Positions 23,464 to 39,739 of a stretch of DNA of 64,000 nucleotides are shown here, piece by piece. The notes below the pieces were generated by a model. It was not told the origin of the DNA. It searched no databases and saw nothing but the letters and a program-made list of their open reading frames with translations. Position numbers and translations under genes: made by a program. Positions within the stretch are counted from its first letter, which is position 1, and every line of letters starts with the position of its first letter. The stretch comes from Pseudorasbora parva (taxonomy: Eukaryota > Chordata > Actinopteri > Cypriniformes > Gobionidae): contig NC_090182.1 in assembly GCF_024679245.1 (NCBI RefSeq), positions 40,560,547 through 40,624,546 on the forward strand, read 5' to 3'.

Positions 23464-24326
23464 TGTAACACTAACTAGGTAACATTAAGCTTAAAATGCT
23501 ATGCATTTGAGAGTGAAAGGCTATTAGCTAAACAGCTGAATAATTTATGTAGGCAATGCATGGAGCCGTTCTACCTGTGAACACTGTTGTTTCTTGTTGA
23601 ACGCACAATGTTTTAATAGTGTTCTGTAGAAGTGCTGCCATTGATCTGTAAACTCCATATTACAGAACAGATTCAGTAGAAAAGTATGTTAAAATCGGTT
23701 AACTCTTAGCCAGACCCATGTGATGTCAGAACCTTTAAACACAGAAGATGTGGTTGTTCAGCTTTGCCATGACAGCAATGGTAAATTATGCATTTACAGC
23801 CATAACAAAAGCTAATCATCTCCCTCTTTATCAAGATGAATGGGCTTTCTATTTTGTCATTATTGCCTGTAATTGTGTGTAACGCAATTTTTCTTGTAAT
23901 AAAAAGTGAGAGACATAGGAGAAGAATGAGAGGTCTTCTCAGTGTTTTATCTGCGTCCCTGGAGTCATGGATTACAGCGCTGTGATGTGATGCTCAGGCA
24001 CAGGCTGCCTCCGTTTGATCATTAAGTTGCCAGAAGCGTTAAGCAGCACAAAAACAGTGAGGGTCAGGCCTGGCTTCCTTCAGCTACTAATACATTGCGC
24101 AGTATTATGTTTCTCCCTCTTTCTCTTGCACATTCCCTCCATTTCTGCCTCTTTTCCCTCTTCTTTAACTCATCTCTTCTGTTCAAGGAGTTGCAAAATG
24201 TCATATTTAAGAATTGGCTCACTTTCAATTTGAATTGAATTGAACATGGCCTGAAGCATGTTGAATTGAAGTAAGAGTGGAATACAGTCAAAGCTATATG
24301 CATTTATATAATATGTAATATACGCA

Positions 24327-24374
<48 letters not shown>

Positions 24375-25149
24375 CTATGTATGTGGATATATATAATATC
24401 TAGTTCAGTCATGAACTAGAAGGTGCAGGCTGATCGGACCTAGACATGCAGTCTGCAAGAAATCACATCATTACCACGTCCACAAGTTAATCGGCCTCTG
24501 CTGATCCCGCCTAGTCTGGTTCAGTGTTTGCTGAAAGCTGGTTCTGCAGCGCTATCAGAGTTCCTCTGAAACCCTCCACCTCCCCAGCTCCACCTGACTA
24601 CATCTCCTACAGGATTTATGTATGTCTTGTTTATACATAAGCAGCAGCATATCTTACATGCTCACTGCAGTGCATATGTGTAGCTTCCATCCATCCATCC
24701 ATCCATCCATCCATCCATCCATCCATCCATCCATCCATCCATCCATCCATCCATCCATCCATCCATCCATCCATCCATATTTCATTGTATGTTAGGTTCA
24801 GGGTTTCGGTACAGTTCTGTATTTGCAATGTTCAGGGAAAAAAGGACTATACTGTCTAATAAAAATAAAGATAAGAACAAATAATTTTAATACAAGCAGC
24901 AGCACACATTAATACAGTCGAGCAAAGATACTAATAAAATAAACAGTGCTTTTCAGGTTTTTCAGGTAGGTCTAACACATTAGTTACAGAGATGTAATAA
25001 AGTAATCAAATGTAAAATAAAATTGCATATTTGATTGTATATATTAACGATTAATCCTGTTTAAACTCAGAAAAGCTATTCAATCAATAGCAGTGATTGA
25101 TGTCCTTATCTTTTATTTGACATTAAACAGAGGAAAGGCTACTGCCCCT
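23464..25149. other. Intronic non-coding with dispersed repeats and two microsatellites
   Basis: 24025-24105 resembles 2310-2390, and 24180-24290 (GAATTGAATTGAACATGGCC, AAGCATGTTGAATT) resembles 32695-32822. (GT)n at 24331-24371. (CATC)n at 24688-24778, 22 units. No exon signal. Confidence 0.6.
24688..24778. repeat. (CATC)n tetranucleotide microsatellite
   Basis: About 22 uninterrupted CATC units. Confidence 0.95.
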
Positions 25150-25270
25150 TTAAAGGGATAGTTCACTTTGAAATTAAATTTTGATATGTTTTAGCTTACT
25201 TCATGGGCATCCGAGATGTAGGAGTATTTGTTTCCCCAGTAGTTTCAATTTTGATAATTTTAGGTCAAAT

Positions 25271-26130
<860 letters not shown>

Positions 26131-27425
26131 TCACATAATGCAGGTCTATGGTGACCACCTCAAAGAGCATACACAGAGAAGTCCAAATTAAACAATCCCC
26201 CATTGTAAGTACACACTGATGGCCTAAGGCACGGATCGAGCGGTTTGTGTGAGAAAACGAACAGTATTTATATTGTTTTTACCTCTTGTACACCTCTACG
26301 TCCGACTGATCCGAGGGCGCGCGTGCGTTTCCTGTTGTGACATTCGCGCGTTCTTGCTTTAGTCTGCGCAAGCGCGGAAAGCACCGGAAGTGGATCTCTC
26401 GCGCGTGTACGTCTCATTGTTTACACAGAAATTTGGGAAGTGTTACCTTTCACTGTGAAGGTACACATAGTTTACACATTGGTTTGACTAGATATCTCTC
26501 TCATATAAAACCATTCTTACCAAATATATGGTGACCATATAAAAAAGTAGTAGTTATAGTAATGCAAGTAACGCCCCCCCGAAAAATGGTTTTACTAACT
26601 TACATCAAAACTACATTTTATTGCTCATTCATGTAATGCCAGCTTTACAAATGGAAATAACACATACAAAGACGTTGTTCACATACCTCCGTTGGATGTG
26701 AAAACACCATAGGCACAGCTGATGATGTCAGTACTATGCGATCCACTCCTTGCTTTGTAAAGTCATCAGGGGAAAAATGATCACTGCAGATTCTTGATAT
26801 CTAGCCGAAAAGCAATCAACCATAACTCCAAGAGAGCACGCTCATAAATTGGGAATTTGTGAAAACTCACCACTCCCGGATGAGTTCGCGCAAGCATACG
26901 TAATTGTTTTCTTTTACGTCGGTTTAAACATCCAGGATAAGCACAAATTAGTACCATTTCTAATAGCCGTTTCACCTATAATCTCTGTTTTGTGTAAACA
27001 ATGAGGGACGTACACGCGCGAACGATCTACTTCCGGCGCTTTCCGTGTTTGCGCTGACTGAAGCCAGAAACACGCAGTCACAACAGGAAACACACTGCGC
27101 GCCCTCGGATCAGTCGGACGTAGTGGTGTACAAGAGGTAAAAACGATATAAATACTGTTCGTTTTCTCACACACACTGCTCGTTTCGTGTCTTAGGCCAT
27201 CAGTGTGTACTTATGATGGGGGATTGTTTAATTTGGACTTCTCTGTGTATGCTCTTTGAGGTGGTGACCATAGACCTGCATTATGTGAGGCATAGACATG
27301 AACGGTTTGACCTAAAATGATCAAATTTGAAACTACTGGGGAAACAAATACTCCTACATCTCGGATGCCCATGCGGTAAGCTAAAACATATCAAAATTTA
27401 ATTTCAAAGGGAACTATCCCTTTAA

Positions 27426-28033
27426 GACCTAATGCACGTATATGTGTCGTCTTTCTCGACTGTATAAAGTTCACTTAAGGCATATTCAGACTATCCTTGC
27501 TTGGATACTAATCAAGATGGACATGTGACATACGTTTTGTGCGAGTTTGCCCGTTCAAGCACAAGACTTGAAAGAGAACTCAATATTTCCGTGCTTCGGA
27601 TCAGTGCACAGACAAATCTTCTCATTCGCATCTTTTGGCTTTTGGATGTTTAAAAGGGCAAGGCTTAAATTAGTTTAGTTTAAACACAGACCCCACCTGC
27701 GCTCACACCCGGGGGATGATGGCGAAAATGACTTGTTGTGTTTGAACATACAGCACACTCGCATGCATTGAACAAAGTTTACAAAGAGAGACCATTTTGA
27801 TGTTTTGATTTTATTTATTTTTTATCGCTGTTGTAATGTATCATTGAGGAGCCAGCACGTGTATCCATTGACATGAACATACATTAGTAGAACTCTGTTT
27901 TATACATTGTTATTTTCAACAAACCATATTATAGATGCATTGTCAGATTTGAGATGAACCGCAGTGCAAGTGTGTGCCAAACCATGGGTGGAGAATGATA
28001 TGGTTTGTTTTTTTACCGAAAACCGTTACACCC

Positions 28034-28106
<73 letters not shown>

Positions 28107-28185
28107 AATATAAATGCTGTCAAAATTATTCTGTAAACGCATGTTTAATTTCTTTAGTTTAATGCGTTAAAAATATTTTATACAA
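27426..28185. other. Intronic non-coding with (TA)n at 28039-28105
   Basis: No exon or element border beyond the TA microsatellite. Confidence 0.5.
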
Positions 28186-28832
28186 TTAAAGCTGCACTAT
28201 GTAATTGTTACGTCCGCTAGAGGGAGCCTATTCAAAGCAAAGTTTGATGACGCCAAGTTTGAGTGTAGAATCTTGGAACATGTGGTCTTCACCTCACAGC
28301 CGGTGGAAAAGAGTCGGGATAGGACTCTGGGAGAAATCATGTTCATGGATGCGGTTATTAACGTTACTGTAGTATGAAGCAGAGCAGGGCCGAGTGTTGT
28401 GGAGCTGAGCAAGGCCGCTGGAGCGATTGTTACGCAACACACGTTCTCGCGAGCAGCGGGACTTTTATTATGACGGGACACAGTTGCCTGCACTATATCC
28501 GCTTTCCCGGTCATGAGTATGAGGTAACGCAGCTCTGTTTATCATATTAAATACATTTAAGTGTGTTTCAAATGATGTTATGACGTTACTCTGTGTGTTT
28601 GCTCAGCGGCTGCTGTGACACTTGCTGCTCATTGCTAAGAGTAAATCGTTTAACCGAGGGTAACGCAGATGAGAAGCAATTGACAGGTGACTCCTTCAGA
28701 TGTCCCATTTTCTTGGTTAAATAGTTGGAAACATTTGGGATATTGCAAGAACTCAACTGAACAAAATATATAACACTAGTCTGGAGGTTTTTGGATATTT
28801 TACTGCAAAAATACTACATAGTGCACCTTTAA
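28186..28832 (+). mobile_element. MITE family M1, copy 1
   Basis: TTAAAGCTGCACTATGTAAT at the left and complement TTAAAGGTGCACTATGTAGT at the right. Interior blocks (GATGACGCCAAGTTTGAGTG, TACTGTAGTATGAAGCAGAG, GGAGCTGAGCAAGGCCGC) recur at 33403, 34352 and 42383. Confidence 0.85.
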
Positions 28833-29060
28833 TGCAGTATCTGTTTTTCTGTCATTCTTTGGCTAGTGTTAAAATATATGATCATGCTCTTATTCATGCT
28901 AATGCTTTTAAACGATTTAAGTGCAACAAGACAAAAGAGAACGCACTGTCTGTGAATGTCTGTGACACACAAACGACGCATAGAAAGACCAGTATCATGT
29001 TCTCTTTCTTGCTTTAACAAACAATAACACACAGAATTATGCTAAAATGCCCAATAAGAT
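28833..29060. other. Short intronic spacer
   Basis: Nothing recognised. Confidence 0.4.
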
Positions 29061-29607
29061 TAGCCTAGAAATCTAGACGCACCCTAGCGGCAGCAAATCT
29101 AATCTGATGCAAGTGTCGTCAGCAACTCTCAATAAACTTCTGAGCTGTAAATGCCAAACTCTGGTCAGGCCAATCAAATCGTGTATAGAGTCGGTGGGCG
29201 GGGCTAAACATAATGACACCAGAGCTGAGCTTGGGTCCTACAAGTAACACTAAACACAGAAACTAGCGAACTGCGGTCTTTCGAATCTGCTTTGGAGCGA
29301 CTCTGGAAGACTTGGAGTTAAGCTTTTCTCTGAGAAAAGAACAAAGAACGGCACTGAAGTCATTCTTAAAAAGGGAAGATGTGTTCTGAGTTTTGCCGAC
29401 CGGATACAGCGAAAGTTTAATCTTCACATGTTAACTAGCTTCAACAAGCTCTGTTTCACCTTCGTTGCTCCGGTTGGTTGTAGCGCTATCCAATCGCGTG
29501 CAGAGGGAGTTTAAAAGACAACCGTTTATCCCGCCCCTCGGATTGAGCCCTGTCTATGGTGAGTTTCCAGACCAAACATCTTGATGTGGGTCTGGCTTGT
29601 CAGGCTA
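29061..29607 (+). mobile_element. MULE-like MITE, copy 2
   Basis: TAGCCTAGAAATCTAGACGC to GGCTTGTCAGGCTA, flanked by CAATAAGAT and CATTATGAT (7 of 9 identical). The shared frame is present in part (SFSLRK-coding block) but broken, so this copy is older or more damaged than the others. Confidence 0.8.
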
Positions 29608-30179
29608 CATTATGATCCTCATAAGATTAGTCTTAAACAAGTTAAGTAACATCTTAAATGAACTTAAAGAGTTGTGAGAAAACGAGACGCACATGACAGC
29701 AAACAGTGTTTGGCAGCGGCAGATCTTAAAGTGACAGCAGCCGAATAAACCAGTTACTGTGATGTCTGTCAGAACAAAGGTAACTGTAACTTCAATAAGG
29801 ATTAATCTATATTTAATTTATAATATATGCAGTTAACTCTGTAAAGTGTTCGATAAATTTATTCAGTTTCTGTATATTTATTATATATAAGAGGCCACTG
29901 GTAAATAAGTTATTTATTATAATGGGTTGATTGTTTTAAGTTCACAAATAAAAGGTATTATTTTTTTAAAGCATAATAAAAGTTGAAATTGATAGCTTTA
30001 AATTATACTGTAATGTTTAATGTCTATCATTAAAATAAAATAAGAAAAATCAATGTCATAGCTGTATCCGTGATATGGGCCTTCATTCATATAAAGCTGC
30101 CATTACAACAAATATTTAATATTTCTACATTAATTTGGTGAGAAACTGAAATTATTACAATATAAAAATATTTAAAATA
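29608..30179. other. AT-rich intronic spacer
   Basis: Nothing recognised. Confidence 0.4.
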
Positions 30180-31214
30180 TTTTAGGGTTTGAAGAGTATT
30201 CAGAATTTTTAATACTTAATTTTTTCGTTATATTGCAGCCATTTGTCTCATTGATGTACACACAGCAGCCCATATTGACAGATAAACACAGAATTGTCGA
30301 CATTTTTGCAGATTTATCAGAAAAGAAAATCTGAAATATCATATGGTGCTAAGTATTCAGACCCTTTGCTCAGTATTTAGTAGAAGCACCCTTTTGATCT
30401 AATACAGCCATGAGTCTTTTTGGGAAAGATGCAACAAGTTTTTCACTCCTGGATTTAGGTATGCTCTGCCATTCCTCCTGCAGATCCTCTCCAGTTCTCT
30501 GCCATAAAGCCCAGACTGGTGGAGCGCTGCAGTGACGGTTGACTTTCTACAACTTTCTCCCATCTTGCAGCTGCCTCTCTGGAGCTCAGCCACAGTGATC
30601 TTTACCTCTCTCACCAAAGCTCTTCTCCCCCGATAGCTCAGTTTGCCTGGATGGCCAGCTCTAGGAAGGGTTCTGGTTGTCCCAAACCATTTAGAGATTA
30701 TGGAGGCCCCTGTGCTCCTAGGAACCTTAAGTGCAGCAGACATTGGCTAGTAACCTCGGCCAGATCTGTGCCTTGCTAAAATTCTGTCTCTGAGCTCTTC
30801 AGGCAGTTCCTTTGACCTCATGATTCTCGTTTGCTCTGACATGACTGTGAGCTGTAAGGTCTTATATAGACAGGTGTGTGGCTTTCCTAATCAAGTCCAA
30901 TCAGTTTAATCAAACACAGCTGGACTCAAATGAAGGTGTAGAACCATCTCAAGGATGATCAGAAGAAATGGACAGCACCTGAGTTTAATATATGAGTGTC
31001 ACAGCAAAGGGTCTGAATACTTAGGACCATGTGATATTGCAGAATTTTTTTTTTAATATATCGGCAAAAATTCCAACAATTTAGTTTTTCCATCAATATG
31101 GGATGCTGTGTGTACATTAATGAAAAATAAATGAACTTAAATGATTTTAGCAAATAGCTGCAATATAACAGAGTGAAAAATGTAAGGAGGTCTGAATACT
31201 TTCCGTACCCACTG
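30180..31214 (-). mobile_element. Tc1-like internal-deletion derivative (~1.0 kb)
   Basis: Both terminal regions are present in inverted orientation (AAGTATTCAGACCCTTTGCT at 30352 and complement near 31020; outer GAAAGTATTCAG-type blocks). The transposase start is on the minus strand and about two thirds of the coding region is missing. Same family as 9855-10868. Confidence 0.85.
30399..30842 (-). pseudogene. Tc1 transposase with N-terminus fused to C-terminus
   Basis: From 30842: MSEQTRIMRSKELPEELRDR, an in-frame stop near 30746, then APRSTGASIISKW-type helix-turn-helix, RAGHPGKLSYRGRRALVREV and VTAALHQSGLYGR. The frame then passes directly into ELERICRRNGRAYLNPGVKN and LLHLSQKDSWLY, which correspond to the extreme C-terminus of related transposases. 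All three catalytic acids are absent. The deletion kept the frame open across the joint. Confidence 0.85.
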
Positions 31215-33402
<2,188 letters not shown>

Positions 33403-34354
33403 TTAAAGTCCCTTTTTGCTACAATATGTGTTTTATTTTTTATTTTTTCTTAGTGGACGGTACCCTCTTTAAACAATAACAAAGGTGTAGATTGATGACG
33501 CAGTGAAAGAGCGTGGAATCATGGAACTTCATAACAATGGATCTAATAATGTTTGAGGAAATAATGTTTATGGATGAGTGAATGCATTCATGTTTTTTAA
33601 CATGACTGTGGTATGAAGCAGGGCAAGATTACTAATAAGACTCCCGGGGGATATAAAGAAATGAGGACATTTCATTCTACCCACAAGTGCTGAATTACTA
33701 CTCATACAGGTCAGTTTATTTCACCAATTAAAACTGTGAGGAAACTCAATGCTATTTGACTTGGTCTACACTATCTAAACTGCATTTGAGTGTATTGAAA
33801 ATTAAAATGTTATTGTGTGTTAGTTTGTCGGCTGTATAAGAATAGCAGTGTAAGCTACAGTAACATTAGAACATCATACTGATGATATTTTAATATTTCA
33901 TCATGTTGAGCGACATAACATTGATTTGTTTTATGTACATTTGCTCACCTGTCTAATAAAGCACATGTAAGAACGGCATCTCTGTCAAGTCAAAGTTTGT
34001 TTGCGAAGCTCTCGCCATCTCGATACTGGTCCTCATTTGATTTCTTATTTTGTTCCAAAGTCTGTTTGCCATGGTCCATAATGTTTGAAAGAAACTACAT
34101 TAGCGCTAGACATTACGCAGTTGTCCACGTCTGTTGCCATGGTTTCTATGGCATTAAAAATGGAAACGAAGGGTAATGCGGATATGACATTGACAGGCGA
34201 CTCCCTCACAATCCCGGTTCTTCGGTTAAAATCACAATTTTCTCACAATTTACAAATATTTGGAAACGTGAGATAGTGTAAGTACTCAACTGAACAAAAT
34301 ATGTAACACTAACCTAGTGGTTTTTTTATATTTTACTGCAAAAAATATCCCTTA
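33403..34354 (+). mobile_element. MITE family M1, copy 2 (diverged, enlarged)
   Basis: Shares ATTGATGACGCAGTGAAAGA-region, GGTATGAAGCAGGGCAAG and GTAAGTACTCAACTGAACAA with 28186-28832 but is about 300 bp longer. Its right end meets the next copy at CCCTTAAAGG. Confidence 0.65.
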
Positions 34355-34969
34355 AAGGCGCAACATAAATTTTTTGCATTAAAATCCAAAATCCACTTGA
34401 ACAGCATTATATATTTTGTTGTCTTGTGTACTTGCATTATCCCAAATGTTTCAAAGAATGTTTAAATCCAGAGAAATAAACAATTTTAACCTTGATTTCC
34501 ATAGAAACCATGGAAACACCAAAGATGTGTTAAACACATGCCTGATGTAGTGTCTCATAGTAGCCGCCGAGCGAGCGCACAGAGTAGCATTATAGCATTT
34601 AAACTTTCGACACATTTAAATGTGTCTAATATGAGAAAACAGCGCTGTTACCCCACATACACATGAGCGGAAGAAGCGGAAGCGCTCGTCTGTGCCATAA
34701 TAAAAGCCCCACTGCTCTCATACAGCCGTGTGTTGCGCTCATCTCTCATTAGCATCACTCCAGCGGGCTCGTTCCGCTCCAACGGCTTTCAGCCCCACCC
34801 TGCTTCATACTACGGCAACATTCATAAATCTTTAATGCATTAGCTCATCTATGAATATGATTTCCGCCCGAGTCGTGTCAGATTCTTTTGAGGGCAAGAC
34901 AACATCTCCCATGATCCAGCAAAATCAAGGCGTCACCAAGCTACAAAATGTAATATTGTGCCCTTTAAA
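34352..34969 (-). mobile_element. MITE family M1, copy 3 (opposite orientation)
   Basis: Reads the family in complement (CCCAAATGTTTC, CTGCTTCATACTACGGCAAC, CAAGGCGTCACCAAGC) and ends GCCCTTTAA. It abuts copy 2 at 34351-34354 and ends 123 bp before exon 35093. Confidence 0.7.
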
Positions 34970-35092
34970 GCTGCAAACAGAAGTAATACAGTCTTTCTCT
35001 AGAGCTCATTTCCTGCTTCTGTTCCTCATATGTACTCGTATGTACTGAGATGTACAGTTTGTTTTAACGCACATGTGTTTGGGATCCACCAG

Positions 35093-35230
35093 ATGGCTAC
35101 ACAACAGATGATATCGAGTTTTACTGGCGAGGGGGGAATGGAGCCGTTACGGGGGTGGAGAGGATAGAACTGCCTCAGTTCTCCATCGTGGACTACAAAC
35201 TCATCTCGAAGAACGTGGTTTTCTCTACAG
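35093..35230 (+). CDS. gabrb2: GABA-A receptor beta2 subunit, ligand-binding exon (138 nt)
   Basis: The exon encodes [11 protein letters not shown] through [20 protein letters not shown] to STG. It contains the loop B segment (Y-G-Y-T-T after the split Tyr codon) and the start of loop C (F-S-T-G), both of which line the GABA pocket on the principal face of beta subunits. The acceptor is CCACCAG just before 35093 and the donor is GTTGAG at 35231. The 138-nt length and phases match the canonical beta exon 6. Compared with the mammalian beta2 sequence as I recall it, the KK pair before VVFSTG reads KN here, and the segment after YWRG is GNGAV instead of DDNAV. The exon sits between a MITE head-to-head pair (33403-34969) and a palindromic MITE (35308-35582). 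Confidence 0.95.
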
Positions 35231-35307
35231 GTTGAGTTTATTCTGTTCTCTGTGTGTTGTACAGTTGGGACCATGAGTCAGATCTGTTCAAAAGTAATGT
35301 TTGATCT

Positions 35308-35582
35308 ACTGTAGGGGTGGGCGGTACGACCAGAATATTATATCACAGTATGAGCAGTTTTATTATGAGAGTGGTACATATCACAGTTTATTTGATTGCA
35401 AATTACATATTTACAAATGAAAGGTATTTCATCTCATTTAGTTATTTTTCATTTGAACCTTGAAGGACACAAACCAAAAAAATATGATTATTCAAGACTT
35501 GAGTTACGAACCAAATTAAAATGTATACACATATTTGTGAGCACACTGTGATACCGCCCTGTCCTGGTATGATCCCTACACT
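35308..35582. mobile_element. Candidate MITE next to exon 35093
   Basis: GTAGGGGTGGGCGGTACGAC and the complement of the right end (GTAGGGATCATACCAGGACA, GGGCGGTATCACAG) form imperfect inverted ends around AT-rich sequence. Confidence 0.5.
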
Positions 35583-36047
35583 AAATTATTACAAACTGAA
35601 ATACTGTGGTGCAGATGTTATTGCATGCACATATATAGTTACAGTGTCCTTTTGCTAAACCTTGAAGCGATGTATGCGGTGAGTAAGCATGTGAGTAAGT
35701 GCACATAATTTGTGTTTTTCTCCAGTCTTATTATCATCACTGGTCTGCCTTTCAGGAACAGATAAAGTCATGCAGTCTGGCTGTCTGACTCTACCCCACT
35801 CTCAGACACTGCGCTTATTATCGTGACCTGTTCTGCCACCTAATATAAATTTGTGGTGGCCTGTTTGTTTACTAGAGATGGACCAATGCATTGATTTATC
35901 AAATTAAAGTTCTCAGCAATCTGCAATAAAGCAAGAAAAAGGCTGATGTTATACTGCTGTTTATTGATAATCAATTACTGTGTAGATACATCACCGTTAA
36001 AAAAGTTTGGGGTCAGTACTTTTATTCAGCAAGGATGCATTCAATTA

Positions 36048-37633
36048 TGGAGGTTTGTTTCCGCCACAGAATAAAACATTTGGGTCATAAACTCACAATT
36101 TCAATTGTTTGCTAAATTTTTTATAACATGAAACTTTTTCTCAGAATTGCAAGATGTAGTCTCAGTTGTGTTATAAAGTCCATATTGTGAGATATAAAGT
36201 CAGAATTGTGAGATATAACGTCAGAATTGTGTGATATAAAGTCAGAATTGTGAGATATAAAGTCAGAATTGAGAGATATAAAGTCAGAATTGTGAGATAT
36301 AAAGCCAGAATTGTGTGATATAAAGTCAGAATTGAGAGATATAAAGTCAGAATTGTGAGATATAAAGTCAGAATTGTGAGATATAAAGTCAGAATTGAGA
36401 GATATAAAGTCAGAATTGTGAGATATAAAGTCAGAATTGTGAGATATAAAGTCAGAATTGAGAGATATAAAGTCAGAATTGTGAGATATAAAGCCAGAAT
36501 TGTGAGATATAAAGTCAGAATTGTGAGATATAAAGTCAGAATTGAGAGATATAAAGTCAGAATTGTGAGATATAAAGTCAGAATTGTGAGATATAAAGTC
36601 AGAATTGTGTGATATAGTCAGAATTGTGAGATATAAAGTCAGAATTGTGAGATATAAAGTCAGAATTGTGAGATATAAAGTCAGAATTGTGAGATATAAA
36701 GTCAGAATTGAGAGATATAAAGTCAGAATTGTGAGATATAAAGTCAGAATTGTGAGATATAAAGTCAGAATTGAGAGATATAAAGTCAGAATTGTGAGAT
36801 ATAAAGCCAGAATTGTGAGATATAAAGTCAGAATTGTGAGATATAAAGTCAGAATTGAGAGATATAAAGTCAGAATTGTGAGATATAAAGTCAGAATTGT
36901 GAGATATAAAGTCAGAATTGTGTGATATAGTCAGAATTGTGAGATATAAAGTCAGAATTGTGTGATATAGTCAGAATTGTGAGATATAAAGTCAGAATTG
37001 TGAGATATAAAGTCAGAATTGTGTGATATAGTCAGAATTGTGAGATATAAAGTCAGAATTGTGAGATATAAAGTCAGAATTGTGAGATATAAAGTCAGAA
37101 TTGTGAGATATAAAGTCAGAATTGAGAAATATAAAGTCAGAATTGAGAGATATAAAGTCAGAATTGAGAGATATAAAGTCAGAATTGAGAGATATAAAGT
37201 CAGAATTGAGTGATATAAAGTCAGAATTGTGAGATATAAAGTCAGAATTGTGTGATATAGAGTCAGAATTGTGTTATATAAAGTCAGAATTGAGAGATAT
37301 AAAGTCAGAATTGTGTGATATAGAGTCAGAATTGTGTTATATAAAGTCAGAATTGAGAGATATAAAGTCAGAATTGTGAGATATAAAGTCAGAATTGTGA
37401 GATATAAAGTCAGAATTGTGTGATATAGTCAGAATTGTGAGATATAAAGTCAGAATTATGTGATATAAAGATATTTTTCAGAATTGCGAGTTTATATCTT
37501 ACTATTAGGACTTTATATCATAATTCTGACTTTGATTTCAGAATTCAGAATTGCGAGATGTAATGCTGCAATTGCGAGATAAAAAGTCACAATTAACTTT
37601 TTCATTTTTTATTCTGTGGTGAAAAGCTTCCAT
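36048..37633. mobile_element. MITE enlarged by an internal tandem array
   Basis: Left end TGGAGGTTTGTTTCCGCCAC and right complement TGGAAGCTTTTCACCACAGA both continue into AGAATAAAA. TTA/TA-containing flanks fit the R1 target. Most of the interior is the 21-bp array. Confidence 0.75.
36168..37466. repeat. 21-bp tandem array, ~60 units, with 313-bp higher-order repeat
   Basis: Unit AGATATAAAGTCAGAATTGTG, with GAG, GCC and 19-bp (GATATAGTC) variants. The pattern of variants at 36391-36622 recurs at 36704-36935, shifted by 313 bp (14 units of 21 plus one of 19). Period-7 frames (RYKVRIV) are by-products. Confidence 0.93.
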
Positions 37634-38031
37634 ATTAAATCAAACAAAAGTGAGAGAAAAACATTTATGATGTTACAGAAGATTTACTACTTATTAAAAA
37701 TTATGTTCCTTTGAACTTTCTATTAATCAAATAATCCTGAAAAAAATTAACCCAGGTTTCCAGAATAAAAAATAAGCAGCACAACAGTTTGATAATAGTC
37801 AGAAATGTTTCTTGAGCAGCAAATCATTAAATTCGAATGATTTCTGAAGGATCATGTGACACTGAAAATGTAGCTTTGACATCAAAGGAATACATGAAAT
37901 TATAATTTATGGTGTTTTACAATAGAAAACAATTGTAATAAAATTCCCCATAATTCCTGTATTTTTTATCAAATAAGTGCAGCCTTTGTGACGATAAGAG
38001 ATGTCTTTAAAATTAAAAAATAAGTAAAAAG

Positions 38032-39029
<998 letters not shown>

Positions 39030-39322
39030 TTAAAGGGATAGTTCACCCAAAAATGAAAATTCTGAGTTTCTTTTTTCTGCTCAACACAATAGAAGATATT
39101 TTGAAGAATGTTTGTAAAAAAGCAGGTAGAGCAACCATTCACTACCATAGTATTTTTTCCTCTACTATGGTAGTGAATGGTTGTTCTATCTGCCTGGTTA
39201 CAAACATTCTTCAAAATATATCCTTTTGTGTTCAGCAGAACAAAGAAACTCATACAGGTTTGGAACAACATGAGGGTGAGTAAATGATGACAGGATTAAT
39301 TTTGGGGTGAACTATACCTTTA
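39030..39322. mobile_element. Foldback family R2, complete 293-bp copy
   Basis: TTAAAGGGATAGTTCACCCA at the left, complement TTAAAGGTATAGTTCACCCC at the right. The centre (39085-39235) is a long hairpin: AACCATTCACTACCATAGTA and its complement around a 10-base loop. Matching frames on both strands result from the palindrome. Confidence 0.9.
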
Positions 39323-39739
39323 ATGGTTAGATTTGCACATTTTCAGAGTCTCCGGCCAACCAAACTGCAGAGAAGTGATGCTACTCATTCATTTTGCCGA
39401 TGTGGGATTTTCAACAGATTTTTTTTTACGCACATGTCTCTGCAAACACTTACTAAATAGGTTATAACTTATAATGTTGGACCTTTGACTTACTGATTCT
39501 TTGAATTTGCTTTGTAACCATATTTATGTGACATCACACAAGTTTAAAAGTTGGTAGTCTAACCAGATCTTACACCCAAAATTCTGTCATGATATGAATT
39601 TCTTTCTTCTGCATGAACACGAAAGAAGATATTTTGAAGAATATAGGCAACCAAACAATTGATAGTCTATTATAGTCATTATATTCCACAGTATGTAAAA
39701 AAAAATCTATAGAATAGGAGTGGGCGACACGGTTACCTA

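Larger units (their letters stand above)
36000..38020. repeat. Dispersed repeat R1, copy 3, split by a MITE
   Basis: Left part 36000-36047 (GGGGTCAGTACTTTTATTCA, GCAAGGATGCATT) and right part 37634-38020 (GAACTTTCTATTAATCAAAT, GATTTCTGAAGGATCATGTG) form one R1 copy. The MITE at 36048-37633 lies between. Confidence 0.75.
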
